Made by a program: the position numbers and the translations under genes. Shown piece after piece: positions 48,426 through 57,848 of a DNA stretch of 64,000 nucleotides. Under the pieces are notes generated by a model. It made no database searches and had not been told where the DNA came from. It saw only the letters and a list, made by a program, of their open reading frames with translations. How positions within the stretch are numbered: the stretch's first letter is position 1; each line of letters opens with the position of its first letter. Source of the stretch: Nocardia bhagyanarayanae (GTDB lineage: Bacteria; Actinomycetota; Actinomycetes; Mycobacteriales; Mycobacteriaceae); NCBI RefSeq assembly GCF_006716565.1, contig NZ_VFPG01000001.1:5270001-5334000 (forward strand), written 5' to 3'.

Positions 48426-49322
48426 CTACACGGGCGTGAAATCCCGGCTGCCGATGTACGTGGGTCGCCGTCCCGGCGCGGCGAACGGCTCCTCGAGGGT
48501 GTTCTCCACGCTGTTGAACACCAGGAAGATGTTCGAGCGCGGGAACGGGGTGATGTTGTTCGACGAGCCGTGCATGATGTTCGAGTCGAACAGCAACGCC
48601 GACCCTGCCCGACCGGTGAACTGCACGATGCCGTGTTTGCTCGCGAGCGTCGCGATGTCGTCGGTGGTCGGGACGCCGATCTCCTGCTCTTGCAATGATT
48701 CCCGGTAGTGCTCGGCGGGCGTGCTGCCCTGGCACGGCACGAAGGTGCGGTGCGAGCCGGGCATCACCATCAGGCTCCCGTTGACCGGGTGGTTGTCGGT
48801 CAACGCGATCGACAGGCTCACCGCGCGCGGGCTCGGCATGCCGTCCTCGGCGTGCCAGGTCTCGAAATCCGAGTGCCAGTAGAACCCCGTGCCGCGAAAA
48901 CCGGGCATGTAGTTGATCCGGGTCTGATGCAGATAGACGTCCGACCCGAGCACCTGCCTGGCCAGCCCGGCCACCCGCGATTCGCGCACCAACTCGGCGA
49001 CCGCGTCGCTGAGCTTGTGCACCTCGAAGATGGACCGAACCCGTCGCGACGCCTTCTCCACGATGAGCCGGTCGTCGTCGGCCAGCGCCGGATCGGCGGC
49101 GAGTCTGCCGATCTCGGCGCCGAACAGGGCCACCTCGTCGGCGCTGAGCAGGTCCTCGACGACCGCGAATCCGTCGCGATCGAAGGTGGCCAGCTCCTCG
49201 GTCTCGATCGTCCCCCACACCGTGGGGTCGGGTCGCTCGATGTGCCGTGCGCGCGCTCCGGTTCGGGTGGGGTACCGATCGATGCGCTCGACCTCGTCGC
49301 GCTCGATGGTCTGTGGCAACAC
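48426..49322 (-). CDS. ectD: Ectoine hydroxylase EctD
   Basis: The 298-residue protein is an Fe(II)/2-oxoglutarate dioxygenase with the EctD signature: FYWHSDFETWHAEDGMP (iron ligands His and Asp) followed by PRAVSLSIALTDNHPVNGSL and MVMPGSHRTFVPCQG; the second iron His lies near IMHGSSNNITPFPR. It converts ectoine to 5-hydroxyectoine. GTG at 49322 has AAAGGAGC before it. It starts 15 bp after ectC and is the last gene of the operon. Confidence 0.95.
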   Translation of the reverse strand: MLPQTIERDEVERIDRYPTRTGARARHIERPDPTVWGTIETEELATFDRDGFAVVEDLLSADEVALFGAEIGRLAADPALADDDRLIVEKASRRVRSIFEVHKLSDAVAELVRESRVAGLARQVLGSDVYLHQTRINYMPGFRGTGFYWHSDFETWHAEDGMPSPRAVSLSIALTDNHPVNGSLMVMPGSHRTFVPCQGSTPAEHYRESLQEQEIGVPTTDDIATLASKHGIVQFTGRAGSALLFDSNIMHGSSNNITPFPRSNIFLVFNSVENTLEEPFAAPGRRPTYIGSRDFTPV

Positions 49323-49337
49323 TTCTCGCCGCTCCTT

Positions 49338-49733
49338 TCAGCCGACCGGCGCCGCGATCAGCGGGTAGACGCCGTTGCTGTCGTGAACCTCCTGCCCGGT
49401 GACCGGCGGGTTGAACACGCACATCATCCGCATGGTGCTGCGCACCTCGAGACGGTGGCGTTCGTTGCCGTCGAGCAGGTACATGGATCCGGGGCCGAGC
49501 TCGTAGGTGACGTCGTTGTCCAGGTCCGTGAGCGTGCCCTCGCCCTCGATCAACCACACCGCCTCCACGTGGTGGCGGTAGTGGAACTCGTGTACGGTCC
49601 CGGCCTCGATGGTCGTCTCGTGGAAGGAGAAGCCGACGCCGTCGCCGCCGAGCACGATCCGCTTGCTGCGCCAGCCCTCGCCCGCGACGTCGCGTTCGGT
49701 GCCGGTGATCTCCGCGGTGCTGCGCACGATCAC
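49338..49733 (-). CDS. ectC: L-ectoine synthase EctC
   Basis: The 131-residue protein is a cupin with the EctC pattern: GFSFHETTIEAGTVHEFHYR, EAVWLIEGEGTLTDLDNDV, YELGPGSMYLLDGNERH. It closes N-gamma-acetyl-diaminobutyrate to ectoine with loss of water. The His and Glu residues of the metal site are present. The start overlaps the ectB stop by four bases. Confidence 0.96.
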   Translation of the reverse strand: MIVRSTAEITGTERDVAGEGWRSKRIVLGGDGVGFSFHETTIEAGTVHEFHYRHHVEAVWLIEGEGTLTDLDNDVTYELGPGSMYLLDGNERHRLEVRSTMRMMCVFNPPVTGQEVHDSNGVYPLIAAPVG

Positions 49734-51040
49734 TGGAGCTCACCTCCCTCGGCGGCGCCGCGGTGGTGCAGGCGGCCCCAGCCGGTGCACACCGTGTCGA
49801 TGGCGCCGGTGAGCAGCTGCAGGCCGTGGTCGAGCTCCTCGTCGCTGATGGTCAACGGCGGCAACAGCTTCACCACCTCGTCGGTGGAACCGGAGGTCTC
49901 CACGAGCAGGCCGCGCTCGAAGGCCACCTGGCAGACCTTGCTCGCCTGCGACGGGTCGTCGAAGGCGATGCCGTGCACCAGGCCGCGGCCGCGGGTGGAC
50001 AGACCGGGGAAGTGCGCGGCCGCCTCGCCGAGCGCCGTCGCGATGCGCTCACCCTTGGCGTAGGTGGCGCGCTCGAGCGTGTCGTCGGACCAGTAGTGCT
50101 GCAGCGCGGTCTGCGCGGTGACGAAGGCGGGGTTGTTGCCGCGGAAGGTGCCGTTGTGCTCGCCGGGCGCCCACTGATCCAGCTCGGACTTGAAAAGCAC
50201 CAGCGCCATGGGCAATCCGTAGCCGCCGATGGACTTCGACAGCGTCACGATGTCGGGGGTGATGCCCGCGACCTCGAAGGAGAAGAACGGGCCGGTGCGG
50301 CCGCAGCCCATCTGCACGTCGTCGACGATCAGCAGGATCTCGCGCTCCTCGCAGAGCTTCGCCAGGTGCCGAAGCCACTCGGCGCGAGCGACATTCACGC
50401 CGCCCTCGCCCTGCACGGTCTCCACGATGACCGCGGCCGGACGATCGAAGCCCGAGGAGGTGTCGTCGAGCACCCGCTCCATCCACTGGAAGTCGGCGGT
50501 GGTGTTGTCGAAGTAGCCGTCGTAGGGCATGTGCGCCGCGTGTACCAGCGGCACGCCCGCGCCCGCGCGCTTGGCGGCGTTGCCGGTCACCGACAGCGCG
50601 CCGAGGGTCATGCCGTGGAAGGCGTTGGTGAAGCTGAGGATGGTTTCGCGGCCGGTCACCTTGCGGGCCAGCTTGAGCGCGGCCTCGACGGCGTTGGCGC
50701 CGGTCGGGCCGGGGAACTGGACCTTGTAATCCAGATCGCGCGGCGCGAAGACGGTATCGCGCAGCGTTTCCAGCAGCTTGCGCTTGGCCGCGGTGGACAT
50801 GTCCAGGCCGTGCGTGATGCCGTCACTGGCGATGTAGTCCAGCAGCGGCTGCTTGAGGATCGGGTTGTTGTGCCCGTAGTTCAGTGCGCCGGCGCCCGCG
50901 AAGAAGTCGAGGTAGTCCTTGCCGTCCTCGTCGCGCAGCCAGGCCCCCTTCGCGGTGGTGAAGACGGTGGGCCAAGCGCGGCAGTAGCCACGCACATTCG
51001 ACTCGAGCGACTCGAAGACGGTGGTTTCGGCGGTGATCAT
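49730..51040 (-). CDS. ectB: L-2,4-diaminobutyrate transaminase EctB
   Basis: The 436-residue protein is a class III PLP aminotransferase: YLDFFAGAGALNYGHNNP near residue 45, FTNAFHGMTLGALSVTGN, EREILLIVDDVQMGCGRTG with the PLP Asp, and TLSKSIGGYGLPMALVLF with the Schiff-base Lys. It transfers an amino group from glutamate to aspartate semialdehyde, giving 2,4-diaminobutyrate. It overlaps ectA and ectC by four bases each, so the operon is coupled. Confidence 0.96.
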   Translation of the reverse strand: MITAETTVFESLESNVRGYCRAWPTVFTTAKGAWLRDEDGKDYLDFFAGAGALNYGHNNPILKQPLLDYIASDGITHGLDMSTAAKRKLLETLRDTVFAPRDLDYKVQFPGPTGANAVEAALKLARKVTGRETILSFTNAFHGMTLGALSVTGNAAKRAGAGVPLVHAAHMPYDGYFDNTTADFQWMERVLDDTSSGFDRPAAVIVETVQGEGGVNVARAEWLRHLAKLCEEREILLIVDDVQMGCGRTGPFFSFEVAGITPDIVTLSKSIGGYGLPMALVLFKSELDQWAPGEHNGTFRGNNPAFVTAQTALQHYWSDDTLERATYAKGERIATALGEAAAHFPGLSTRGRGLVHGIAFDDPSQASKVCQVAFERGLLVETSGSTDEVVKLLPPLTISDEELDHGLQLLTGAIDTVCTGWGRLHHRGAAEGGELQ

Positions 51041-51621
51041 CGAAGCTCCTTCTCAGGCTTTCGCTGCGCGGTCGGCGCGATGCGGTAGAGGTCTTCTGCG
51101 GCGTGGTTGTCGGGGAAGACGCCAGGATCGAACAAGGGGCGCTTGGTCATTCGCGCGCCGCGACGGCGGGCCACCGCCGCGAACATCGCGACCGAGGCGG
51201 GGTTGTCCGGCGAGATGGTGGTTTCCAGCGCCGTGACCCCGTGCGGGGCGACGGTGTCGAGCAGGTGCTCGATCAGCGCGGTGCCGGTACCCCGGCCGCG
51301 CTCGCTGTGCGAAACCGCCACCTGCCAGACGAATACGGTGTCCGGGGCCTGCGGTCGCAGGTAGCCGATGACGAAGCCGACGACCCTGCCGTCCACCTCG
51401 GCGACCACCGTGGTGCCGGGGAAGTCCCGACACCACAGCAGGTACGCGTAGCTCGAATTGGTGTCGAGCACGTGCGAATCCTTGGCGATCCGCCAGATCT
51501 GGGCGGCGTCGCCCAGCTGTGGCGCGCGCAGGATCGGAACACCGATGCGGTCGGATCTGCGCCACGCCGACGCGGTGTCGGCACGATCGATCGTTTCCGT
51601 GGACAAGGTTGGCAGTGACAT
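51037..51621 (-). CDS. ectA: Diaminobutyrate acetyltransferase EctA
   Basis: The 194-residue protein is a GNAT acetyltransferase of the EctA type: ILRAPQLGDAAQIWRIAKDS, LDTNSSYAYLLWCRDFPGT, VFVWQVAVSHSERGRGTGTA (acetyl-CoA loop), LETTISPDNPASVAMFAAVA. It makes N-gamma-acetyl-diaminobutyrate. ATG 51621 has GGGAG before it. It is the first gene of ectABCD. The 118 bp upstream are AT-rich and must hold the promoter. A response regulator gene ends there. Confidence 0.95.
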   Translation of the reverse strand: MSLPTLSTETIDRADTASAWRRSDRIGVPILRAPQLGDAAQIWRIAKDSHVLDTNSSYAYLLWCRDFPGTTVVAEVDGRVVGFVIGYLRPQAPDTVFVWQVAVSHSERGRGTGTALIEHLLDTVAPHGVTALETTISPDNPASVAMFAAVARRRGARMTKRPLFDPGVFPDNHAAEDLYRIAPTAQRKPEKELR

Positions 51622-51739
51622 ACAACTCCCAGGTCGGGTCTGCAGTACTTATCCAGGCTTACGAACCAACTTTGAGCTGAAGTGGTCGATCTCTTTGCGG
51701 TTGTATTACGAACAGATCACGAGGCAAAACATAATGTGA

Positions 51740-52450
51740 TCAACGTTGCACGTCGAGGCGATATCCGAGCCCGCGCACAGTGACCACGACGCGCGGATCC
51801 GATGGATCGCGCTCGATCTTCGTTCGCAGTCGGCGCATATGGACGTCTACAATGCGCTCGTCGCCGAAAAACCCGTCGTCCCATACTCGTTCGAGGAGCA
51901 GGGCGCGACTGAGCACGCGTCCCGGCGATTCGGCGAGTTCGCAGAGGAGTCGAAACTCGGTGATTGTGAGACGAATTTCCTCGTCACCGCGGCGTACCGC
52001 TCCGCCGTCTTTGTCGAGAACGAGCGGCGCGCCCGGATACGCGTCGAGCACCATTTCTCGCGGCACCTCGCGCTCGGCGGCCAATCGCGCCCTGCGGCGC
52101 AGTGCGCGCATGCGCGCGGAGATTTCCTTGATTTCGAAGGGCTTGGTGACGAAATCGTCGGCGCCCGCCTCGAGCGCGGCTACCACGTCGTGCGTGTTGT
52201 CGCGCGAGCTGATCACGATGATCGGGACGTCGTGGTCGCGGCGGATCTCTCGGATGCAGTCGAAGCCGTCCATGTCGCCGAGCATGAGTTCCACGATCAT
52301 CACATCCGGGGCGCCGTTGCTGCGCAGATGCGTCAGCGCGTCCTCGGCCTCGTTCGCCTCGGCGACGTCGTACCCTTCGTCCTCCATGGCCACCCGCAGC
52401 GCGCCGCGGATCTGGTCGTCGTCGTCAACGATCATCAGGTTCGCGCTCAA
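51740..52450 (-). CDS. OmpR-type response regulator with Glu at the phosphorylation site
   Basis: The 236-residue protein has a receiver domain (about 1-115: LMIVDDDDQIRGALRVAMED; VMIVELMLGDMDGFD; IVISSRDN; FVTKPF) and an OmpR-type winged helix (LTITEFRLLCELAESPGRVL ... RIVDVHMRRLRTKIERD). The acceptor position reads Glu (VELML) where family members have Asp, so it cannot be phosphorylated in the normal way and may be constitutively active-like. TTG at 52450 with AAGGGA upstream is the likely start. It lies 118 bp upstream of ectA on the same strand with no kinase gene beside it. Confidence 0.85.
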   Translation of the reverse strand: MSANLMIVDDDDQIRGALRVAMEDEGYDVAEANEAEDALTHLRSNGAPDVMIVELMLGDMDGFDCIREIRRDHDVPIIVISSRDNTHDVVAALEAGADDFVTKPFEIKEISARMRALRRRARLAAEREVPREMVLDAYPGAPLVLDKDGGAVRRGDEEIRLTITEFRLLCELAESPGRVLSRALLLERVWDDGFFGDERIVDVHMRRLRTKIERDPSDPRVVVTVRGLGYRLDVQR

Positions 52451-52753
52451 GACCTCATCCCTTGCAGACAGGCGGAAGCGCGGCGTGATGCGGAAATCGC
52501 ATGCCCAGACGACGCGACAGTCCGCTTGGAGCAGCTTGCCGACCACCCAAATACCCGTACCGACCGCTCGGTAAACATCGGGTGGCTGGCGGGTGCCGCT
52601 CCGTTCGGGTACCCACCCTTACCCGCGAGCGCGGCAATGGCAAATCGGCAGTGATCCCCGACACGTCGTTCCCGCGGCGTGAACTGGCCGAACAGCGCCG
52701 TCGGGACCGCTTCCACGCTGTTTGTTCGGTGCACTGCCGGGTAGCTGACCGGT
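52451..52753. other. Intergenic region with the P-type ATPase promoter
   Basis: About 300 bp lie between divergent genes. The right end holds a SigF-type promoter (52720-52744). No other gene or strong hairpin is seen. Confidence 0.5.
52720..52744 (+). promoter_or_regulatory. SigF-type promoter of the P-type ATPase gene
   Basis: GTTT (52720-52723), a 15-bp spacer and GGGTAG (52739-52744). The ATG follows nine bases later, so the mRNA is leaderless or nearly so. Confidence 0.6.
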
Positions 52754-55700
52754 ATGGGCTTATCGGTGCGCAAAATCGTGTTCAACCCCCTGGTTTCCTC
52801 CGTCGCGGGCACGGCGGTCGACGTCGCGCGATCCGGGGCGGGGCTCGCCCTCGACACCGGGATGAAAGCCGCCACCGTGCCGATCCGCGTCGCCGAGACC
52901 GGTGTGCGCGCGGCCGTCGCGGGCGCGGAGCTGCTGCTCCCCGACGCCGCGGGTCACCTGCGTGACGACCTGGCCGACCTGGTCGACCCGCATACCGGAC
53001 GAACTCATCGCCGGATCGCCGTGAGCGACGACCGCGCGACCGTCGAGGTGCGCGGCCTCACCGACGTGGACAACCCGGCCATCACCAGGGCGCTCGGCAG
53101 GCGGCTCGACCGGCTGCGCGGGGTGCGCTGGTGGGAGGTCAACGCGGTCACCGGACGGGTGGTCGCGGCGCTGGCCAACGGCGCGGCGGATCTGCCGGCG
53201 CTCCTCGCCGAAGTCGAGCGGACCGAGCGCGAGGCCCATGTCGCCGACCGGGAGTGGAACCGCCGCACCGAGTTCCCTTCGGATCGAGAACCCTTGCTGG
53301 TGGCGGGAATTCAGGTCGCCGGAGATCTGGCCGCGATGGCCGTGGCGACCACGAGCTGGCTGCTGCCGATCAAGCCGCCGGTGAGCGTGCTGCGCTCGGT
53401 CGCCGCGTTCACCGACGCCCAGCCGCGACTGCGGCGGGTGCTGGAGGATCGACTGGGCCGTCCGAGAACGGATCTGGTGCTGAGCACCGCGACGGCGATC
53501 GGCAACGCGATCGGCAACGCGCCCGCCGCGGGCATGGCGAACCTGTTCGTCGACACGATGCAGCGCACCATGGTGCTGACCGAGGTCATGGCGCGGCGCG
53601 CCCAGTGGCGCGACTGGGAGTGCGAACTCACCACGCACGAGGCGCTGGCCGTCGACGATCCGTTGCCCGAGCACTCCAGGCCCGTCGATCTGCCGCGCGG
53701 ACCGGTGGAACGGGTCGCCGACGAGGCCTCGGCGGGCGCGCTGCTCAGCGCGGCCGCCTTCGGCGCGTCCGGGCGCGGGGGCACGGCGTCGGAGGCGCTC
53801 GAGCTCGGCGCACCCAAGGCCGCCCGCGCGACGCGGGAGGCATACGCCGCCGCCGTCTCGACGACCATGTCGCGCGCGGGCGTGCTGACACTGGAGCCGG
53901 TCGTGTGGCGCCGGTTGGATCGCCTCACCGCGCTGGTGGTGGACGGCGAATCCTTGCTCACCTCGCGCCGCCTCGTGCTCGCGGCCGAACCCATCGACCC
54001 CCGCTGGCGGGACCCGCGCAGGCGTCGGCGGCGGGATGGCGCCGCCGAGACGGACGGCTCGTCCGCGGCCTCGCGGCGGGCGTCGACCAACGGGTCGCGG
54101 CCCGCGCACGACGAACTCGACGAGCAAGTGCAAGCCGACGAGGACCGCGCCGCGGCCCATGTGTGGAGCGCCGCACAGCGACTGCTGCGGTCGACCGACG
54201 GCTTGGACGAGGAAGCCGGCCCGGATGATCTGCACGGGTTGCGCTTGGTCCAGCCCAAGAGCGGGGCGCCGGATCGCGGCCTCACGGTGCGCCCCGTCTG
54301 GCGCGAACTGCGCGACGGCGACCGACCGGTGGGCCGGGTCCTGATCGGGCGCGAACTGGACCGTCGTGCGCACGCCCTGCTCGGCGCCGCGCGCACCGCG
54401 GGCCTGCGGGTGACGCTGGTCGGCGGCGAGGATGTCGCGGAATTGCGGTCTCTCGCCGACGAGTTCGTCTCCGCGGGGGTGTCGATGAGCAAGCTGGTGA
54501 ACGGCGCGCAGCAGGACGGTCACGTCGTCGCGGTGTTGAGCCCGCGCGCGCACAAGGCGCTGGCCTGGGCCGACGTGGCGATCGGCGTGTGCGGCGGCGC
54601 GTGCGAGTCGATGCGACCGCCGTGGAGCGCCGATCTGATGTGCCGCGATCTGAGCCAGGCCCAGCGGGTGCTCGCCGCGGTGGTCCCGGCCAGGCAGGCC
54701 AGCGAACGCGGCCGCGCGCTGGCGCTGTCGGCGTGCGCACTCGGCGGACTGCTGCTGGCGACCGGTCCGGCGCGGCGCGGACGCAGCTCGCCGATGGTCA
54801 CCGCGCACTTCGTCGGCCTGGTCAACGGCGCGTTCGCGGGTTGGCGGGCCGTGCGCGGCGAGCCGCGCACCACCCTGGCGCCGCTGCTGCCGTGGAACGC
54901 GCTCGAACCCGACGAGGTGCTCTCCCGGCTGCCGGAGCCGCAGGCGCTGGAGGCGCGGGTCAGCGAGGCGCCGCGTGCGCCCGCGCTGCTCGCGCCCTTC
55001 ACGTCGCTGGTCTCGTTCGCCGGGCAGCTTCGCCGTGAGCTGGCCGACCCGCTCACGCCCATCCTCGGTGTCGGCGCGGTCGCCACCGCCATCCTCGGCT
55101 CCCCCTCCGACGCCTTGCTGCTCTCCTCGGTGCTGACCGTCAACGCGCTGGTCTCCGCGCGGCAACGCCAGAAGGCGGAGAACGCGCTGCACCAGCTGAT
55201 CGCCGAGGAAGAGGTGACCGCCCGGCTGCTGGATCGCGCCGTGGTGGGCGACGGCGGCACCGAGCCGGACGCCGATGCCGACGAGCGGATCGTGCCCGCC
55301 CACCGGCTGGTCGTCGGCGATGTCGTCGCGCTACGGGCGGGCGATGTGGTGCCCGCCGACGCCCGTCTACTCTGGGTGGACGACCTGGAGATGGACGAAT
55401 CCGGATTGACCGGCGAATCGGTCACCGTGGAGAAGCAGCTGGCCGCCACGCCGGGCGCCGAGCTCGGTGACCGTGCCTGCATGGTGTTCGAGGGCAGCAC
55501 GGTCGTGACCGGCGAGGCCTGCGCCGTCGTCGTCGCCGTCGGCGAGGATACCCAGGCCGGGCGTGCGACCGCAGGTGCGGTGCCGCCCGAGAAGGGCGGT
55601 GTGCAAGCACAGTTGCGGCGTCTGACCGAGCGCGTGCTGCCGCTCACCCTGGCGGGCGGCAGCGCGGTGACGGCGCTGGGCGGACTGCGCGGACAATCAC

Positions 55701-57475
55701 TGCGCGTCGCGATCGCCGACGGCGTCGGCGTGGCCGTCGCCGCGGTGCCGGAAGGGCTGCCGCTGGTCGCCACCGTCGCGCAGCTGGCCGCCGCCCGCAG
55801 GCTGTCCCGGTACGGGGTGCTGGTGCGGGCCAGCCGCACCGTCGAGGCGCTCGGCCGCGTCGACACGCTGTGCTTCGACAAGACCGGGACTCTCACCGAA
55901 GGGCGACTGCGGCTGACCACCCTCGCCGACCTGGATCGGCAGTGGCCGCACGACGCCGATGTCTACAACGCCCGCCGTCTGCTGCGCGCCGCGGCGCGAG
56001 CTTGCCCCGATCCGGACGACGGCCCGGTGCTGCACGCCACCGATCGCGCGGTGCTCGATGCGGCCGACGTGCTCGGCGAGGACGACCAGTGGGACCCGAT
56101 CGAGGAGATCCCGTTCGAGTCCAATCGCGGCTACGCCGCCGCGCTCGGGCACACAACCCGCAGGCTGCGCCTCGTGGTCAAGGGCGCTCCCGAGGTGGTG
56201 TTGCCCCGGTGCACGAAGGTGCGCACGGGCGATCAGGACAAGCAGACGCTCACCGACGAGCATCGCGAGCGCGCCCAAGCGGTGGTGCGCGATCTCGCCG
56301 AACAGGGCCTGCGGGTGCTGGTGGTGGCCCGCCGCGACTTGGCCGAGAAGCCGGCGGACGTCGAGGAGGCGGTCGGTGAACTCACCCTGCTCGGCTTCCT
56401 CGGATTGGCCGACACGCCGCGCCCGCAGACGCTTCCGCTCGTGAAGGCGTTGCGCGAGAACGGTATCGGCATCCGCATGATCACCGGCGACCATCCGGTG
56501 ACCGCGGCGGCCGTCGCGCGGCAGCTCGGCATCGAGGCGGAGTCGGTCACCACCGGCGCCGATCTGGACCACCTCGACGAAACCGAACAGACGAAGCTGA
56601 TCGAGCAGACCACGGTGTTCGCCAGGGTCGCTCCCGAGCAGAAGGTGCGCATCGTCGCCGCGCTGCGCCGCGCGGGGCATGTCGTCGGCATGACCGGCGA
56701 CGGCAGCAACGACGCGGCCGCGATCCGCAGCGCCGACGTCGGAATCGGTTTGGCCGCACACGGTTCCGCCGCCGCACGCAACGCCGCCGACCTGGTGCTC
56801 ACCGATCCCGACCCGACCGCCCTGCTGCACGCCCTCGTGGAGGGACGCGGCATGTGGCAGCGGATCAACGACGCCGTCGGCGTGCTGGTCGGCGGCAACG
56901 CGGGCGAGGTCGCGTTCACGTTGTACGGCACCGCCGTCAGCGGGCACGCACCGCTGGGCACCCGCCAGTTCCTGCTGGTGAACATGCTCACCGACATGTT
57001 CCCCGCGCTGGCGCTCGCGCTCTCCACCGACCGTGCGGAGCAGGACGCCACCGATCCCGAAGAGCGCGCCAGGCAATTGTCCGAGATCCCGCCCGCGCGA
57101 CTCGGGCCGGAGCTGGCGCACACGATCGCGGTCCGCGGCATCACCACCGCCGCTGGCGCGGCGACCGCGTGGACCATCGGCCGCTACACCGGGTCGCATC
57201 GCCGGGCGGCCACCATCGGTCTGGTCGCGCTGATCGGCACCCAGCTCGGGCAGACGCTGGTCTCCGGACACCGCAGCCCGATGGTGTGGGTGACCACCGC
57301 GGCCAGCGGCGCGGTGCTCGGGGCCGTGGTCATGACGCCGGGAGTCTGCGGCTACTTCGGCTGCAGGCCGCTGGGCCCGGTCGGCTGGACCATCGCGGCG
57401 ACGACCGCCGCCGCGGCCACCGCGGGCTCGGTGGTGCTCCCCCGCTTCCTGCCGTCACCGGCGGCGACGGACTGA
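52754..57475 (+). CDS. Giant P-type cation ATPase, CtpH/CtpI type
   Basis: The 1573-residue protein has about 800 N-terminal residues unlike classical pumps (a short HMA-like piece VEVRGLTDVDNPAITRALGR, then Arg/Ala-rich regions, membrane segments and a degenerate HAD-like part). A full P-type core follows: GLTGESVTVEKQL near residue 884, AAVPEGLPLVATVAQLAAAR (PEGL helix as in calcium-type pumps, no CPC), CFDKTGTLTEGR with the phosphorylated Asp near 1042, MITGDHPVTAAAVARQLG, and GMTGDGSNDAAAIRSADVGI near 1315. M. tuberculosis CtpH and CtpI have this size and layout; the ion is not settled. ATG 52754 lies right after a SigF-type promoter. A perfect hairpin ends the transcript. Confidence 0.88.
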   Translation: MGLSVRKIVFNPLVSSVAGTAVDVARSGAGLALDTGMKAATVPIRVAETGVRAAVAGAELLLPDAAGHLRDDLADLVDPHTGRTHRRIAVSDDRATVEVRGLTDVDNPAITRALGRRLDRLRGVRWWEVNAVTGRVVAALANGAADLPALLAEVERTEREAHVADREWNRRTEFPSDREPLLVAGIQVAGDLAAMAVATTSWLLPIKPPVSVLRSVAAFTDAQPRLRRVLEDRLGRPRTDLVLSTATAIGNAIGNAPAAGMANLFVDTMQRTMVLTEVMARRAQWRDWECELTTHEALAVDDPLPEHSRPVDLPRGPVERVADEASAGALLSAAAFGASGRGGTASEALELGAPKAARATREAYAAAVSTTMSRAGVLTLEPVVWRRLDRLTALVVDGESLLTSRRLVLAAEPIDPRWRDPRRRRRRDGAAETDGSSAASRRASTNGSRPAHDELDEQVQADEDRAAAHVWSAAQRLLRSTDGLDEEAGPDDLHGLRLVQPKSGAPDRGLTVRPVWRELRDGDRPVGRVLIGRELDRRAHALLGAARTAGLRVTLVGGEDVAELRSLADEFVSAGVSMSKLVNGAQQDGHVVAVLSPRAHKALAWADVAIGVCGGACESMRPPWSADLMCRDLSQAQRVLAAVVPARQASERGRALALSACALGGLLLATGPARRGRSSPMVTAHFVGLVNGAFAGWRAVRGEPRTTLAPLLPWNALEPDEVLSRLPEPQALEARVSEAPRAPALLAPFTSLVSFAGQLRRELADPLTPILGVGAVATAILGSPSDALLLSSVLTVNALVSARQRQKAENALHQLIAEEEVTARLLDRAVVGDGGTEPDADADERIVPAHRLVVGDVVALRAGDVVPADARLLWVDDLEMDESGLTGESVTVEKQLAATPGAELGDRACMVFEGSTVVTGEACAVVVAVGEDTQAGRATAGAVPPEKGGVQAQLRRLTERVLPLTLAGGSAVTALGGLRGQSLRVAIADGVGVAVAAVPEGLPLVATVAQLAAARRLSRYGVLVRASRTVEALGRVDTLCFDKTGTLTEGRLRLTTLADLDRQWPHDADVYNARRLLRAAARACPDPDDGPVLHATDRAVLDAADVLGEDDQWDPIEEIPFESNRGYAAALGHTTRRLRLVVKGAPEVVLPRCTKVRTGDQDKQTLTDEHRERAQAVVRDLAEQGLRVLVVARRDLAEKPADVEEAVGELTLLGFLGLADTPRPQTLPLVKALRENGIGIRMITGDHPVTAAAVARQLGIEAESVTTGADLDHLDETEQTKLIEQTTVFARVAPEQKVRIVAALRRAGHVVGMTGDGSNDAAAIRSADVGIGLAAHGSAAARNAADLVLTDPDPTALLHALVEGRGMWQRINDAVGVLVGGNAGEVAFTLYGTAVSGHAPLGTRQFLLVNMLTDMFPALALALSTDRAEQDATDPEERARQLSEIPPARLGPELAHTIAVRGITTAAGAATAWTIGRYTGSHRRAATIGLVALIGTQLGQTLVSGHRSPMVWVTTAASGAVLGAVVMTPGVCGYFGCRPLGPVGWTIAATTAAAATAGSVVLPRFLPSPAATD

Positions 57476-57485
57476 TCGCGGACGC

Positions 57486-57525
57486 GAGAAGATCGGCGCG
57501 GCAGGGATGCCGCGCCGATCTTCTC
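57486..57525. terminator. Strong bidirectional terminator
   Basis: A perfect 18-bp stem (57486-57503 with 57508-57525) with loop GGGA lies between the converging ATPase and DUF5709-like genes. Confidence 0.85.
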
Positions 57526-57538
57526 GGCCGTTCGCCGG

Positions 57539-57811
57539 TCAGGACTCCTCGGGCCCCCTGGTGAGCGGCGGCTGGTCCGGAACGACGTCCGGTTCCTCGG
57601 CGTCGAGACGCTCGCCGATCGACTCGCCCGCGCGCTGCTCGGCGGGCGATTGGGCGTAGCGTTCGGCGGCGGACCACGCGTCGGGCGGGTCCATCGCCTG
57701 CTCGAGCGGGTCGGCGTCGAGTTCGTCCTCGTCGAGCTGTTCGGTGGTGGACGGAATCTGATCGGTCCACGTCGTGTCGTCCAGCGGCTCCTCGCCTATC
57801 GGTTCGGTCAT
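57539..57811 (-). CDS. DUF5709-like small acidic protein
   Basis: The 90-residue acidic protein (PIGEEPLDDTTWTDQIPSTT, QLDEDELDADPLEQAMDPPD) ends with ESIGERLDAEEPDVVPDQPP, which matches the ESLxxRLAxEEPDV motif of DUF5709 proteins of actinomycetes. It is probably disordered. The function is unknown. It follows the next-listed gene by 37 bp on the same strand and may share its SigF-type promoter. Confidence 0.65.
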   Translation of the reverse strand: MTEPIGEEPLDDTTWTDQIPSTTEQLDEDELDADPLEQAMDPPDAWSAAERYAQSPAEQRAGESIGERLDAEEPDVVPDQPPLTRGPEES

Positions 57812-57848
57812 GCTCGGAGGGTTGCCGCTGCCGAGCCGACGAAACGGG

